DNA from: Arsenophonus sp052174475
GTDB lineage: Bacteria > Pseudomonadota > Gammaproteobacteria > Enterobacterales > Enterobacteriaceae
Assembly (NCBI GenBank): GCA_052174475.1
Contig: JBQMRO010000042.1
Location: forward strand, 148,455-212,454
Direction of reading: 5' to 3'
Length of the DNA: 64,000 nt
The notes under the pieces are model-generated. The model searched no databases and had not been told where the DNA came from. It was given only the letters and a program-made list of their open reading frames with translations. Shown one piece after another: positions 30,931-40,391 of the stretch. Each line of letters starts with the position of its first letter. Positions within the stretch are counted from its first letter, which is position 1. Made by a program: the position numbers and the translations under genes.

Positions 30931-32340
30931 AGTAATTAATAATTCTGGTGTATGGTGGTAATATTAAGTTCTACTCTGATGCTTTGTTAATCTATTAAAA
31001 ATATTTAATTAAACGCTCTTTACCGCTTTAGTGGTTTCCTTCAGGCAGGTTTAAACTCCCCAGATCCGATCCCAGCCATTCTTAGTAAAATGGAGCAGCT
31101 AAATAGCATTGAAAAGGGTTGTTTTATCAAACTATACTTCTTCATGCATAAGATTCATAGTCTCATTATCGCAAAACCCGACTCAATCGGATTCGTCATT
31201 CTTATTGATACCTAGTCTGCTGATAAGAGGTCATAGAATACCGGTAGTTTTCTCTATCTTCTTCAGCTTTTTCATAGTTGCAAGGTATACTTTCGCTATA
31301 AATCTTCCCAATAAAACATTAAAAGTTTTATCAGTAGTAATCGTGTATCTCTTAGGTAGCCAGATTTCCTGTAGCTCAGTTTTAACTTTTAGTTGCATAC
31401 CTTTGGAAGTGAAAGGATAGCATATTAGCTATTTTGTATACCTAAAAGATTGGCGCTGTATCTCATGCAGAAATATCTTTGCTTATTGTATTCCAAAATC
31501 AAGAAGCACTCCGCCCCGGTCCAAAGCCCTGGGAGATACGGTTAAGTTCCACGCGATCGCGGTCATTCAGAAGTTCGCTCCCATGATTTTAGCTATGGAT
31601 AAGCATCCTTGACTAAAATAAGCTCCTTACATTTATGCTCAGTACCGTCGATAATGAGCAGCAGACAAAAGCAATCATTTTCCTTGATAGCATAATGTAT
31701 ATGCTATCAACTAAGAAATAAACGTAGCGATATTGATTAAATTATGCAGGCATCGCTATTGCTTATGCCCTTCAATGCATTGTTATTTTAGTCTCCTGAT
31801 AGAGTACATCTCAGAAGAGACTATGTACTTTCACCGAGAAGCGCCTATCATAACTTTATGAAAATCACTAGTAGATATTCTTTGCAGGTATAGTAAGAAT
31901 AGCAACTATTCGATATTTTTGCACGTTTCAGATAAAGTGGTACAAGAAGTTTTAAAAGTATATTCCGTTACTTCTGCGACCCCCCATTTTAATTTTAAGC
32001 AGTTTAATCTCAATATCGCCAATAGCAATCTATATGATTTTCTGTAGCAAATAGCCATTACGGACGACTGTATTTGATACTCATTGATAAAGGCGACGCC
32101 AAAGCATATTGTCGTAGCATGCTTCGATCTAAGTCTCAACAGCGGTGCTATCAGCTTCCTACCACTATTACGGATAAGTTCATACAAGGGAATGATATGT
32201 AACATCTGATTTCATAGATACATGTAGGGTAGACTTTTCATGGTATATCATCTCTCTGTTATGACATTATTCACGAAACCAATGAGTAGGATACGCTACC
32301 CATCTCCGAAATCAAATACATAAGAAATGATTATAACTCA
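30931..32340 (-). mobile_element. IS256-family remnant f, full length, decayed
   Basis: Reverse-strand IS256 with left end AGTAATTAATAATTCTGGTGTA and right end AAGAAATGATTATAACT. Text includes LHIIPLYELIRNSGRKLIAPLL and AILRLNCLKLKWGVAEVTEY on the minus strand. It lies between dead seqA and an IS481 tail. Confidence 0.85.
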
Positions 32341-32344
32341 CGAT

Positions 32345-32600
32345 ATCTCAAATGAATAATATGATTGAGTGATTTAATTGGCGAATAGAAGATGCGCTGC
32401 AAAGTCATTATTTCAATTCTGCTCAAGAGTTTGAGATCACACTGCATGATATTTTTAGCTGTATAATCAGGAATTATCCAATCAGTATTAATAGTAAAAC
32501 TCCTTTCTAGTTTATGAAAGATTGGTTTAAATTTAAATTATTTAAAAACTATACTATCTTCTTGGTATATAAGAACTAAACTTTGATTATCAAATAAACA
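32345..32600 (+). mobile_element. IS481-family remnant 5, C-terminal end only
   Basis: About 250 bp reading ...IELFNWRIEDALQSHYFNSAQEFEITLHDIF, then SISINSKTPF-like text, i.e. the last third of the IS481 transposase. The rest is replaced by IS256 copy f. Confidence 0.75.
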
Positions 32601-33660
32601 TCTGAGGTAAATATTTTATCTTTGCAAGAAAAATTTAAAAAGAGCAGATCAATACATTTTAATCGAAAACTCATGAATGAAACGATAAAACAGTCAGAGA
32701 CAGATCCGGCTATCAATGCTAGAACAAGAATATATAAAATTTAATGAATGAGAATAGTTAGAAACTATACGCTCACTAGTTACTTACATCGTTTAACGGT
32801 TAACCGTTAATACTTTTAGAAGCAGTATAACAACTGATGCAAAATTCAATAGTCATTCTGACTGATAAGGATAGATAAACTCTCGAAGTTAAGATTTTAA
32901 ATAAGGATATTGGGTTTATTCACCATGAGCAAACGTCCCCGTTAAAATCGATATATTCTCTTATATACATTATAGTGCTACTAAAAGCAAAATATTTATT
33001 AATCTCTCATGATTCTGATAATAATGAGCAATTAGGACTTATCTTTCTTACATAGATTAGTATAAGATAAAATAATCTATCAATTGATGATCAATTGATA
33101 GATATCATCACAAGCATGTCTATTGTAGTGGAAATTAAAATTGATAAAGGACGTGCAATAGATTATTTTAAGTTAAATGAGCGAGCACCTCTCTCCCTCT
33201 GAATTAATGTAGGAAGAAAGGTAAGCGATGAAAATTTTTACTGTAGCAATAGCTAGCACACCACTAATTAAGCCTTATATGCAATAATTTAGAGAAGTAA
33301 ACAACTCAGTAAGTCCATCACAACAGAACAATTAACTAATCCATTAGGATTAAAACTTAAATATCTCACAGACTTGCAATTACGAAAGTGTGCGAATTAT
33401 ATACAATTATAAAGAGAAATAACTTTTCTTACAACTACTGAACTGGAACATATTCCATTGCCGCATTAATTGAAATAGAAGAAATATTATAGATATATAG
33501 GAATATAACGTAATAAATTATTAAAGGAATAAATTTGTGTTCAGAGAACATATTAATTTTTTTCATTTTAATAACCTGAGTAGCTCAATTAAAATTAAGT
33601 TTGGATTAAATTTGTCTTTCCTTTGCGATTCTTCATCAAAATAAACAACTAGAGATATTT
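32601..33660 (+). pseudogene. Unrecognised decayed coding region
   Basis: I do not recognise this gene. Plus-strand open stretches with non-random composition read IDIITSMSIVVEIKIDKGRA, then YFKLNERAPLSL, then a possible ATG at 33229 with MKIFTVAIASTPLIKPYM, then TTEQLTNPLGLKLKYLTDLQ and REITFLTTTELEHIPLPH in shifted frames. It may be one long or two adjacent genes. It contains an 18-bp palindrome (32793-32810) and a 29-nt palindrome (33075-33103), and is followed by a hairpin at 33662. Confidence 0.4.
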
Positions 33661-33661
33661 T

Positions 33662-33686
33662 ATATTCGCACACGTGGTGCGAATAT
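33662..33686 (+). terminator. Strong hairpin after the unrecognised pseudogene
   Basis: ATATTCGCAC, loop ACGTG, GTGCGAATAT: ten perfect pairs including a GC-rich section. No clean T run follows, so terminator function is uncertain. Confidence 0.4.
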
Positions 33687-33789
33687 TGCCCTTATTTACC
33701 CAATTCTTTTTATCATATCATTGATAAAATCTTGTAAGAGAGGATATGTAATTAAATAACTTACATATTTTAACATTTGTCATTGCCTT

Positions 33790-35174
33790 ATCAGATATCC
33801 TTATTTTTAATGTATGAAGTTTTAAGATGATTAAGTATCCTGCTTATTGATTTTTTGAATGATATCAACATCATAAAGATGATACACCATGAAATTTACT
33901 CTACAAATATTCGAAAAACTAGATATTACCTTTATTCTTCGCATGAACTCATCCGTAATAATTGCAAGTAGCTGATAGGCACTCGTCGTTGGTTGAACTA
34001 GAAGCCATCCTTGTTAACTTGTTTAATGCTTGCCTTGTCTACGGATTTCATCCGTCATCCGTAACGGTTATTTGCTACATCGAATAATATAGATTGTTAT
34101 TGGCGACATTGAGGTTAAACTGCTTAAGGTTAAATGGGATCGTATTGGCAACGGAATATACTTTTAAACTCCTTGTATCACCTTATCTGAAACGTGCAAA
34201 AATGTCGAAGCGCTTCTCTTATGGCTGTACTTTTGCGAGGTATGTCCACTGGTTATTTATGAAGCTTTGGTAGGCGTTTCCGGTGAAAAGTACATGATAT
34301 CCTTGCATTGCGATATCAACAAACTGAAATAGCAATGTCTTTAAAAAGCATAGGTAATGGTGGTTGCGTGATTTAAGCGATCTACGCTACCTTTATTTCT
34401 GGGACGATGGCATATATACTGTTATATCAAACAAGATGATCATATTTCCCTAGTGTTCATTATTAACATTACTACATGAACATAATAGAGCTCTTTGCTC
34501 TCGAACGATACTTATCGAGAGTCAGAAGTAAACTGTGGTTAGTTTTTCAATGCTCTGCGAGCACCTAACTTAACTATTACCTGCCAAGGTAACTACGGAA
34601 GACTCTGACCTTCATTTTTAGAATGCAATGTCAAAGATATTGCTGAAGATGTAGCACCAATGGCATTAACTACACAAAATATCTGATGTGTTAACTTCAC
34701 TCCCCAAAGGCATGCAATTGAAAATTAAGGTGAGCTAAAAGAGTTATAACTAACATAGAATCGCAATACGCTAATAAAGCTTAATGGTTTGCTGGTAAAA
34801 TTTAGTGAAATACTATTCATCAGTGATGATGAAGTTAAATAAAGATTGAAAAGAATGGCCGGCATTCTATGCCTTCCAGTCAGTGCGATTGGCATCAATA
34901 AAAATGCCGAATCCAATTTAAATATCGGCTTTTGCGACAGAAAGCCTGCTATTAAGTAAACGTGTGAAGCATTGTGGTTCAAGAAAACAACTATTTCAAT
35001 AGTATTGAAGATGCTTTCTTTTCGTCAGAAAGCTAGAATCAGATTAGGGAGTTTTGGTCTGCTTGACCCTGTTCTGATAAACAATGTCCTATGTAAGGAT
35101 AAAGAATAGGTTCACGAAGCATTAAGAGTGGAACATAGTCATATCATTATGCAGCAAGCTTTACTAATAACTCT
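33790..35174 (+). mobile_element. IS256-family remnant g, full length, decayed
   Basis: Forward-strand IS256 with left end TCCTTATTTTTAATGTATGAAG and right end ATGCAGCAAGCTTTACTAATAACTC. Legible are GYLLHRI..IVIGDIEVKLLKVK, YGCTFARYVHWLFMKLW, and near 34880 the GCCGAATCCAATTTAAATATCGGC site that codes TNPIES in living members. Confidence 0.85.
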
Positions 35175-35589
35175 GAAATATTAAAATCTTCCTGTGTTGT
35201 ACGTACATGCATATCAATTACATTGGAATTTTAGCATGAAAACTAATTATAATGCTAAATTAACATAAAAATTTAAAATATATTAATTAAATTAGAAGAT
35301 AATATCTATAGCACTATGATTTTGTTTTGCCAAGTAGTAAACAAATTAGATAGAGTTTTAGTATAATCGATAAAAATTAGCAGAATAACTACATGATAAA
35401 TTTAAATCTAATACTTAGAAAGTTTAACTTCTAGATGAAGATCTAGAGTCTTTCTTTGAAAAGAGAGTTTATGCTAACTAAAGAAAAGTAATATAAGTGA
35501 ACAATAATAAATATAAAGAAAAAATTAAATTTTAACGTTAGTATTTTTCAAATTAAAAATCATTAAGATCGTGAATAATAAACACCAGA
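35175..35589. other. AT-rich spacer before the integrase relic
   Basis: About 400 bp with no clear coding text. The far N-terminal part of the integrase may lie here but is not legible. Confidence 0.4.
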
Positions 35590-36100
35590 ATATTGGTTTA
35601 AGGATAAAAATAGAAGAGGTAAAGCGCTTTCTTATCGCAATCATGAAGATAAGCGTAATTAGTTTTTATTCTCATCTTACTAAGATGAGAATAAAACAAA
35701 TGAGAATAATGAAAATTTACCATATATAAAAGCTACACTAAACGATTAAGAATTAAGTGATTCATAAAAGAGCAAGCGCATCTATTAATTGATAAGGTAA
35801 TTAATTATCTCAAGCCAGTAATAATATTTGCTCTTGTTACAGGTTTAAAAAAAATCTTATCTTCTATAATTAAGAATGCTAATAGATTTATTTGATTTGT
35901 AAAGTTTCTTGGATTAATACTGACCAGTATAAAAATTTTATAGTGATTGGTAGTTTCGCTCAATAACACAGACTGTCATATTATCCATGAATTAGATAGA
36001 TATAAGGAATAGAAACGGTATGTTTTATAATTATCAAAGAACAAAATTAAGCTCCATGATTGATATCATGTCAATGATATCGAAGGCTAACAACCCATTT
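35590..36100 (+). pseudogene. Tyrosine recombinase (prophage-type integrase) relic
   Basis: Decayed phage/island integrase. The legible core reads WIKEQAHLLIDKVINYLKPV and IIFALVTGLKK (family EWLTxEQAxxLLxxLPxHLKPVIxFALATGLRRSNI, which includes the catalytic Arg), then VSWINTDQ.KN.IVIG and NNTDCHIIHELDRYKE. The catalytic Arg of TGLR is now Lys (TGLKK), and frames shift repeatedly. It lies 290 bp from the 3' end of tRNA-Lys, the usual position of an integrase after tRNA-targeted integration. No other phage genes were seen. Confidence 0.7.
35664..35696. other. Perfect 15-bp stem-loop
   Basis: TTTTATTCTCATCTT, loop ACT, AAGATGAGAATAAAA, inside the integrase relic. It resembles an intrinsic terminator in shape, but no intact gene precedes it. 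Confidence 0.55.
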
Positions 36101-36386
36101 AAGCCTGATATATAAAGTAGGAATTAAAGAGTTTCGATTTTTAGTATCTGAGGCATTCTTTTTAGAATGTTAGTTAATTCAGTCCAGTGTATCTCTATTT
36201 GCAACGCAAATAGATATTGGTTAGAAAAGTATTAATAAATAAAGGTATGCTCATTTATTCTCTTTATACATGTAAAAGCATGCTAAAATATTGCTAGGAT
36301 ACTCAGTTTTTATATAACTGATATTGTGGCCCCATCTAAGAAAATTAGATAATCGCTATGAACGGTAGCATCCTTGTTTAATTAGT

Positions 36387-36459
36387 GGGTCGTACAGGAT
36401 TCGAACCTGTGACCAATTGATTAAAAGTCAACTGCTCTACCAACTGAGCTAACGACCCA
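36387..36459 (-). tRNA. tRNA-Lys (anticodon UUU)
   Basis: The minus strand reads GGGTCGTTAGCTCAGTTGGT, AGAGC, then the anticodon loop CTTTTAA and the T-arm GGTTCGAATCC, nearly identical to E. coli tRNA-Lys. The acceptor stem GGGTCGT pairs with ACGACCC and the discriminator is A. The anticodon TTT is at 36426-36424. The three bases after the discriminator are CTA, not CCA, so the tail would have to be repaired or added by CCA-adding enzyme. Its place just past cpoB matches the E. coli lysT-valT-lysW tRNA cluster; no other tRNA of that cluster was found here. Confidence 0.97.
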
Positions 36460-36598
36460 TTTGAAGTTATCTAAGGTGTGATGGCCAAGTATATCCCTTA
36501 TTTTTGCTATAAGCGCAATTTTATTAAAAAATTTTAATGCTTATTAAGTACACAATTATCCCCGAAATAGATAACAATATATACTTTAGGGTTGTTCA

Positions 36599-37362
36599 TT
36601 AGAGTGATGCTAATTTCTTCTCTGCTAATTATACACTTTTGTGGCTGGCTACCGGATATGCTTTAATTACTTGTTTAATAAACAAAACGGACTTTATAAT
36701 TTTACCCTTTTACTTATATTAGTAGCCTTATTTTTATAAAGGGATTTCGCTTAATTTTAGTAAATTATTGTATTGTTTTAACAATGGTAAAAAAATCTGC
36801 ATCATTTTTGTTTTTCTAATGATAATTTGTTATCAAAGCTAATAATTCATATTAGGTTAATAATTAGATATATAGTAAGTTTTAATAAAATGCTAAAAAT
36901 AAATAATTGCTTGCGCACACATACTGTTTATGTTAGCTGCTTTATAGCAGCTGTAAATGCCGTATCATAGTTAGCCGTTTTATTTTCTAGTTTAGATATG
37001 TAAAAGTATAATTACTATTATTATCAATATTTTTCTTCACTTTATTTGAAATGGTCGTCAAATGAGTATAACTGTCTATATAGATCTTTTTGCCGCTCAA
37101 TAACTTGACTTAATTGATATTGAGTTTCCTGAAGTTGACCACGCAATGTATCAATTTCCCTCTGAGCATCCGATAACTGCTGCTGAATTTGATATAATAA
37201 TTGACCTTGAGAATTGACTGCTGTCTCAATTTGCATTAGCCGATTACTTGTAGAGCTTGAGCTGATATTAATGATTGGCGCCTGGACAGTAGCGACTACT
37301 GGAGTCGCTATGCCAATCAATAACGATAGACTCAAATAAAGATATCTAAAGTTACTGTTCAT
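36599..37362 (-). pseudogene. cpoB: cpoB (ybgF) pseudogene: coiled-coil open, TPR domain decayed
   Basis: CpoB is a periplasmic Tol-associated protein that coordinates outer-membrane constriction with PBP1B activity. The start at 37362 gives MNSNFRYLYLSLSLLIGIA, a signal peptide. The open frame continues through the trimerising coiled coil (LYQIQQQLSDAQREIDTLRG, QYQLSQVIERQKDLYRQL) and stops at 37042. Beyond, the TPR half can be traced in broken frames: ANYDTAFTAAIKQ, LPNMNY-like, then FIKQVIKAYPVASHKS and AEKKLASL with the original stop at 36599. A 106-aa coiled-coil peptide could still be made. Confidence 0.85.
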
Positions 37363-37381
37363 ATAGTACTCTTGTATACTA

Positions 37382-37880
37382 TTAATACACAAGTATCGCA
37401 CGACGATTTTTAGCATATGCTGCTTCGTCATTGCCTTGTATAGCCGGTTTTTCTTTACCATAAGATATGATAGCAATTTGCTTATCGTTTACGCCTTTAC
37501 TTTGTAAGTAAAATTTTACAGTATTAGCGCGACGTTCACCAAGTGCAATATTATACTCTGGCGTGCCCTTTTCATCAGTATGCCCTTCTACAGTAATTTT
37601 AATTGAAGGATTACTGCGTAGAAAAGTTGCATGTTGATCTAATAGCTGTGTATATTCTAGTTTAACATCATATTTATCAAAACTAAAATAAACAATGTTG
37701 TTACTTTGCAATTCTTGTGTTTGTTGACGATTCAATTGCTTAGCTATCAAGCTAGTATTGCTATCTGTTACATTGTTTTTAGTATCAATATTGCTATTAT
37801 TTTTTTTTTGAGCTGCATGCTGCAAAAGCTAGTATAGATAACATTAACATTAACCCATTAAGAATTTTATTCAATTGCAT
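37382..37880 (-). CDS. pal: Peptidoglycan-associated lipoprotein, frameshifted at an A10 tract
   Basis: Pal anchors the outer membrane to peptidoglycan. The true start is the ATG at 37880 (MQLNKILNGLMLMLSILAFAACSS), with the lipobox F-A-A-C. Two codons after the lipid-carrying Cys, a run of ten A (T at 37800-37809 on the plus strand) puts the rest out of frame; nine A would restore SSKKNNSN. Downstream the frame is open to 37382 and holds the OmpA-like domain: YFSFDKYDVK, VEGHTDEKGTPEYNIALGERRA and ISYGKEKPA. The alternative TTG start at 37825 would lack the lipoprotein signal. Transcriptional slippage is the likely rescue. It follows tolB by 46 nt. Confidence 0.88.
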
Positions 37881-37926
37881 ATTATTCAATCCTTTAATTG
37901 TTATTAACATACGTATTTAGTATATA

Positions 37927-39225
37927 TTATAAATACGGCGACCAGGCAGGAAATTTAACTTTTCCATCAGTTGCCGGCAGACGCGCTTTGAAACGTCCAT
38001 CCGTTGATACCAGCTGTAATGCAGTATCTCCTCCTTGTGAGGTCGTATAAATTACCATAGTACCATTAGGTGCGATACTTGGCGTTTCATCCAGGAACGT
38101 ATCCGTCAAATATTCAACATTACCCGTTGCTAAATCCTGTTTAACAATCTGCTGTTTACCATTACTTGAGTTGACCATTACCATAAATTTACCATCAGAG
38201 CTAACGCTTGGATTCTGGTTTTGATTTCTTTCCCAAGTAATACGCTCTGGTACGCTACCAGCATTAATATTTAGTTTATATATTTGTGGATTCCCAGCTT
38301 GATCAGAAGTGTAAATAAGCGTCTGACTGTCTGGCATCCAACTAGGTTCAGTATTGTTACTGCGATCATTTGTTATTTGTTGAGTTTGACCACTGACTAA
38401 GTCCATTACATAAAGATTTAAACTTCCACTCTTCGAGAGTGCAAAAGCAAGCTTTCTACCATTTGGGGAGAAAGTGGGAGCACCATTATGACGAGGGAAA
38501 GCGGTAATCTGCCGAACTTCGCCTGTCGCTAACGTTTGCATAACTAAGGCTGAACTATTACTTTCAAAGGTTACATAGGCTATTTTTTCGCCATCAGCCG
38601 ACCAGGCTGGAGACATCAGTGGTTCAGTTGATCGGTGAACAGTAAATTGATTATAGCCATCATAATCTGAAACCCTTAATTCATAAGGAATTTTTTCATC
38701 ATTAGTTTTAACCACATAAGCGATACGGGTACGAAATGCACCTCGAATACCAGTTAATTTAGCAAAGACTTCATCGCTAATAGTATGCGCTGCATAACGC
38801 AACCATTTTGATGCTACTTTTAATTGGTTTTGCGTCAATACTACGCCAGGGGAATTCACCACATCAACCAATTGATAATTAATAATATACTGACCATCAG
38901 CAGCTGGCTGTATCTGACCAACAACAACTGCATTAATACCTGACGCCGTCCAAAAATTAGCTGTGACTTCTGATGCGGTGCTTGGTTGTTGAAGCATATG
39001 ACTGGGATCGATAGGATTAAATTTACCGCTATTGTGTAAATCAGCAGCAACTATTCGTCCTAGATCCTCAGCTAAAGTAGCTGTTCCAATCCATTTAAAA
39101 GGCACAATAGCGATAGGTGGTGCAGTGTTAACACCTTGGGTAATTTTAATTCGAATTTCTGCCTGAGCAGATGATAACGCCAATAATATTAAAAAAGCTA
39201 ATAATAATTTAAAAGCTTGCTTCAT
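37927..39225 (-). CDS. tolB: Tol-Pal system translocation protein TolB
   Basis: Periplasmic six-bladed beta-propeller that shuttles between TolA, Pal and outer-membrane porins. The 432 residues match E. coli TolB (430). A signal peptide runs MKQAFKLLLAFLILLALSSAQA, then the N-terminal TolA-binding strand EIRIKITQ. Next comes the alpha/beta domain (FNPIDPSHMLQQP, VVVGQIQPAADG) and then the propeller with FPRHNGAPTFSPNGRKLAFA, RSNNTEPSWMPDSQ and FLDETPSIAPNGTMVIY. The end ATDGKVKFPAWSPYL is identical in style to the family. A strong AAAGGAG precedes the ATG. A 133-nt gap after tolA may hold a secondary promoter. Confidence 0.97.
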   Translation of the reverse strand: MKQAFKLLLAFLILLALSSAQAEIRIKITQGVNTAPPIAIVPFKWIGTATLAEDLGRIVAADLHNSGKFNPIDPSHMLQQPSTASEVTANFWTASGINAVVVGQIQPAADGQYIINYQLVDVVNSPGVVLTQNQLKVASKWLRYAAHTISDEVFAKLTGIRGAFRTRIAYVVKTNDEKIPYELRVSDYDGYNQFTVHRSTEPLMSPAWSADGEKIAYVTFESNSSALVMQTLATGEVRQITAFPRHNGAPTFSPNGRKLAFALSKSGSLNLYVMDLVSGQTQQITNDRSNNTEPSWMPDSQTLIYTSDQAGNPQIYKLNINAGSVPERITWERNQNQNPSVSSDGKFMVMVNSSNGKQQIVKQDLATGNVEYLTDTFLDETPSIAPNGTMVIYTTSQGGDTALQLVSTDGRFKARLPATDGKVKFPAWSPYL

Positions 39226-39358
39226 TTTTTCTCCTTTAATTACGTATTCAGTCCGTAATAATTAATTTAAATTTTAACAAAGGTGTATGCACAAAACTAA
39301 ACAACTGAAAACTTTTATTAATTTTCTTGACATTACGTTGTTTGTAACCTTACACAAA

Positions 39359-40357
39359 CTAAGGTTTGAATACTAAAGTGCTTCCCTGTTCATTAAATGC
39401 ATCATAAATACTACGACTGGATGGTTTAGGCATTGTTGCTGTTTTAATTGCACGTATCGCTGCGTCGCAGAGTGATTGATCATTTGCTGTATTACTTTTA
39501 GGCGAAACGCTAATTAGCATGCCGTCAGGAGCGAGTTTTATCTTTAATTCACATGTTTTGCCCAGATAAATATCAGAATTATAAAATTTTCTCTCAATTG
39601 CAGCTTTTATCTTATCAGCATAATTAGCTACATCTAAACTGGATGCTCCGCTTTTTCTATTTCCTACTTCAACTGCTACTAAAGTTCCAATTTGCTGAAA
39701 TGGTTGTTTAGCAGTTAATCCACCAAGCAGAGAGTAAACCGCAGTATCCTGTTTTACTACATCTGTCTTTTTCTTATTTGGCATCAGCGCCTTATCCGCA
39801 CTTCCAGCTTTTTCTTTTGACTCTATTTGTGCTTCAGATTTGACTATTTCAGATTCTTTTTTGACTTTTTCTTTTACTCTCGCCGTTGCTTTTGCTTGCT
39901 CTTTTATTAGCCGTTCTTGTTTTTCTTTAGCTTTATCCGATAGCTCTTTAGCTCTTTTTTTTTGTTCTTCGGCTTGCTTCGCGGTTTCTTCTGTTTGTCT
40001 GTGTTGTTGTTTGTCTTCTCGTTCTATTTTAATACGTTCTTCATTAATCGTTTTAAAGAGTTTTTGTTCTTCTTCCTGCTGTTTTCGGAATTCTTCTTTT
40101 TGCTGTTGAAGACGTTTTTTTTCCTCAGCATCGGCTTGTTTAGGACTATTATGCTGCTGCTTCAGTTGGGTATACTGTTCTATTGCAGCGCCTGGATCAA
40201 TCATAATCGCATCAACATCAATTACTTCACTACCACCAAGTTTGATAACTTGCTCTAATGAGCTCCAAATAATAAAACTAAATAGTAAAACGTGAAGTAT
40301 AATGGAGAGTACGAGAAAACGATTCAGTTTATTTATTTGCTCTTTTTTCTTTCTCAC
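39359..40357 (-). CDS. tolA: Tol-Pal energy-coupling protein TolA
   Basis: Inner-membrane protein linking the TolQR motor to TolB/Pal. The 332 residues are shorter than E. coli TolA (421), the loss falling in the helical spacer. Domain I: RFLVLSIILHVLLFSFII is the single N-terminal helix, which in E. coli carries the SxxxH motif (here SIILH). Domain II is Lys/Glu/Gln-rich coiled text, residues about 75-200. Domain III spans residues about 235-332 with KIKAAIERKFYNSDIYLGKTCE and SLCDAAIRAIKTATMP. Both Cys of domain III are retained. It ends VFKP, like the family. Confidence 0.95.
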   Translation of the reverse strand: MRKKKEQINKLNRFLVLSIILHVLLFSFIIWSSLEQVIKLGGSEVIDVDAIMIDPGAAIEQYTQLKQQHNSPKQADAEEKKRLQQQKEEFRKQQEEEQKLFKTINEERIKIEREDKQQHRQTEETAKQAEEQKKRAKELSDKAKEKQERLIKEQAKATARVKEKVKKESEIVKSEAQIESKEKAGSADKALMPNKKKTDVVKQDTAVYSLLGGLTAKQPFQQIGTLVAVEVGNRKSGASSLDVANYADKIKAAIERKFYNSDIYLGKTCELKIKLAPDGMLISVSPKSNTANDQSLCDAAIRAIKTATMPKPSSRSIYDAFNEQGSTLVFKP

Positions 40358-40391
40358 AACACAGTTCCAAACTAGTAATTATGCAATTAAA

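Noticed and set aside
36460..36600. Further tRNA genes of the E. coli lysT-valT cluster
   Set aside because: No cloverleaf or GGTTCGA T-arm was found in the flanks of tRNA-Lys.
37042..37476. cpoB starting at 37476
   Set aside because: The first 38 codons overlap the end of pal and have no CpoB similarity. MNSNFRYL at 37362 matches the family start.
37382..37825. Taking pal to start at TTG 37825
   Set aside because: This start would drop the lipoprotein signal. The ATG at 37880 in another frame encodes a textbook Pal signal and lipobox, so the A10 frameshift is the better reading.
39840..40258. Cys/Phe/Ser-rich plus-strand ORFs
   Set aside because: They are antisense to the Lys/Glu-rich helical domain of tolA and have the expected complementary composition.
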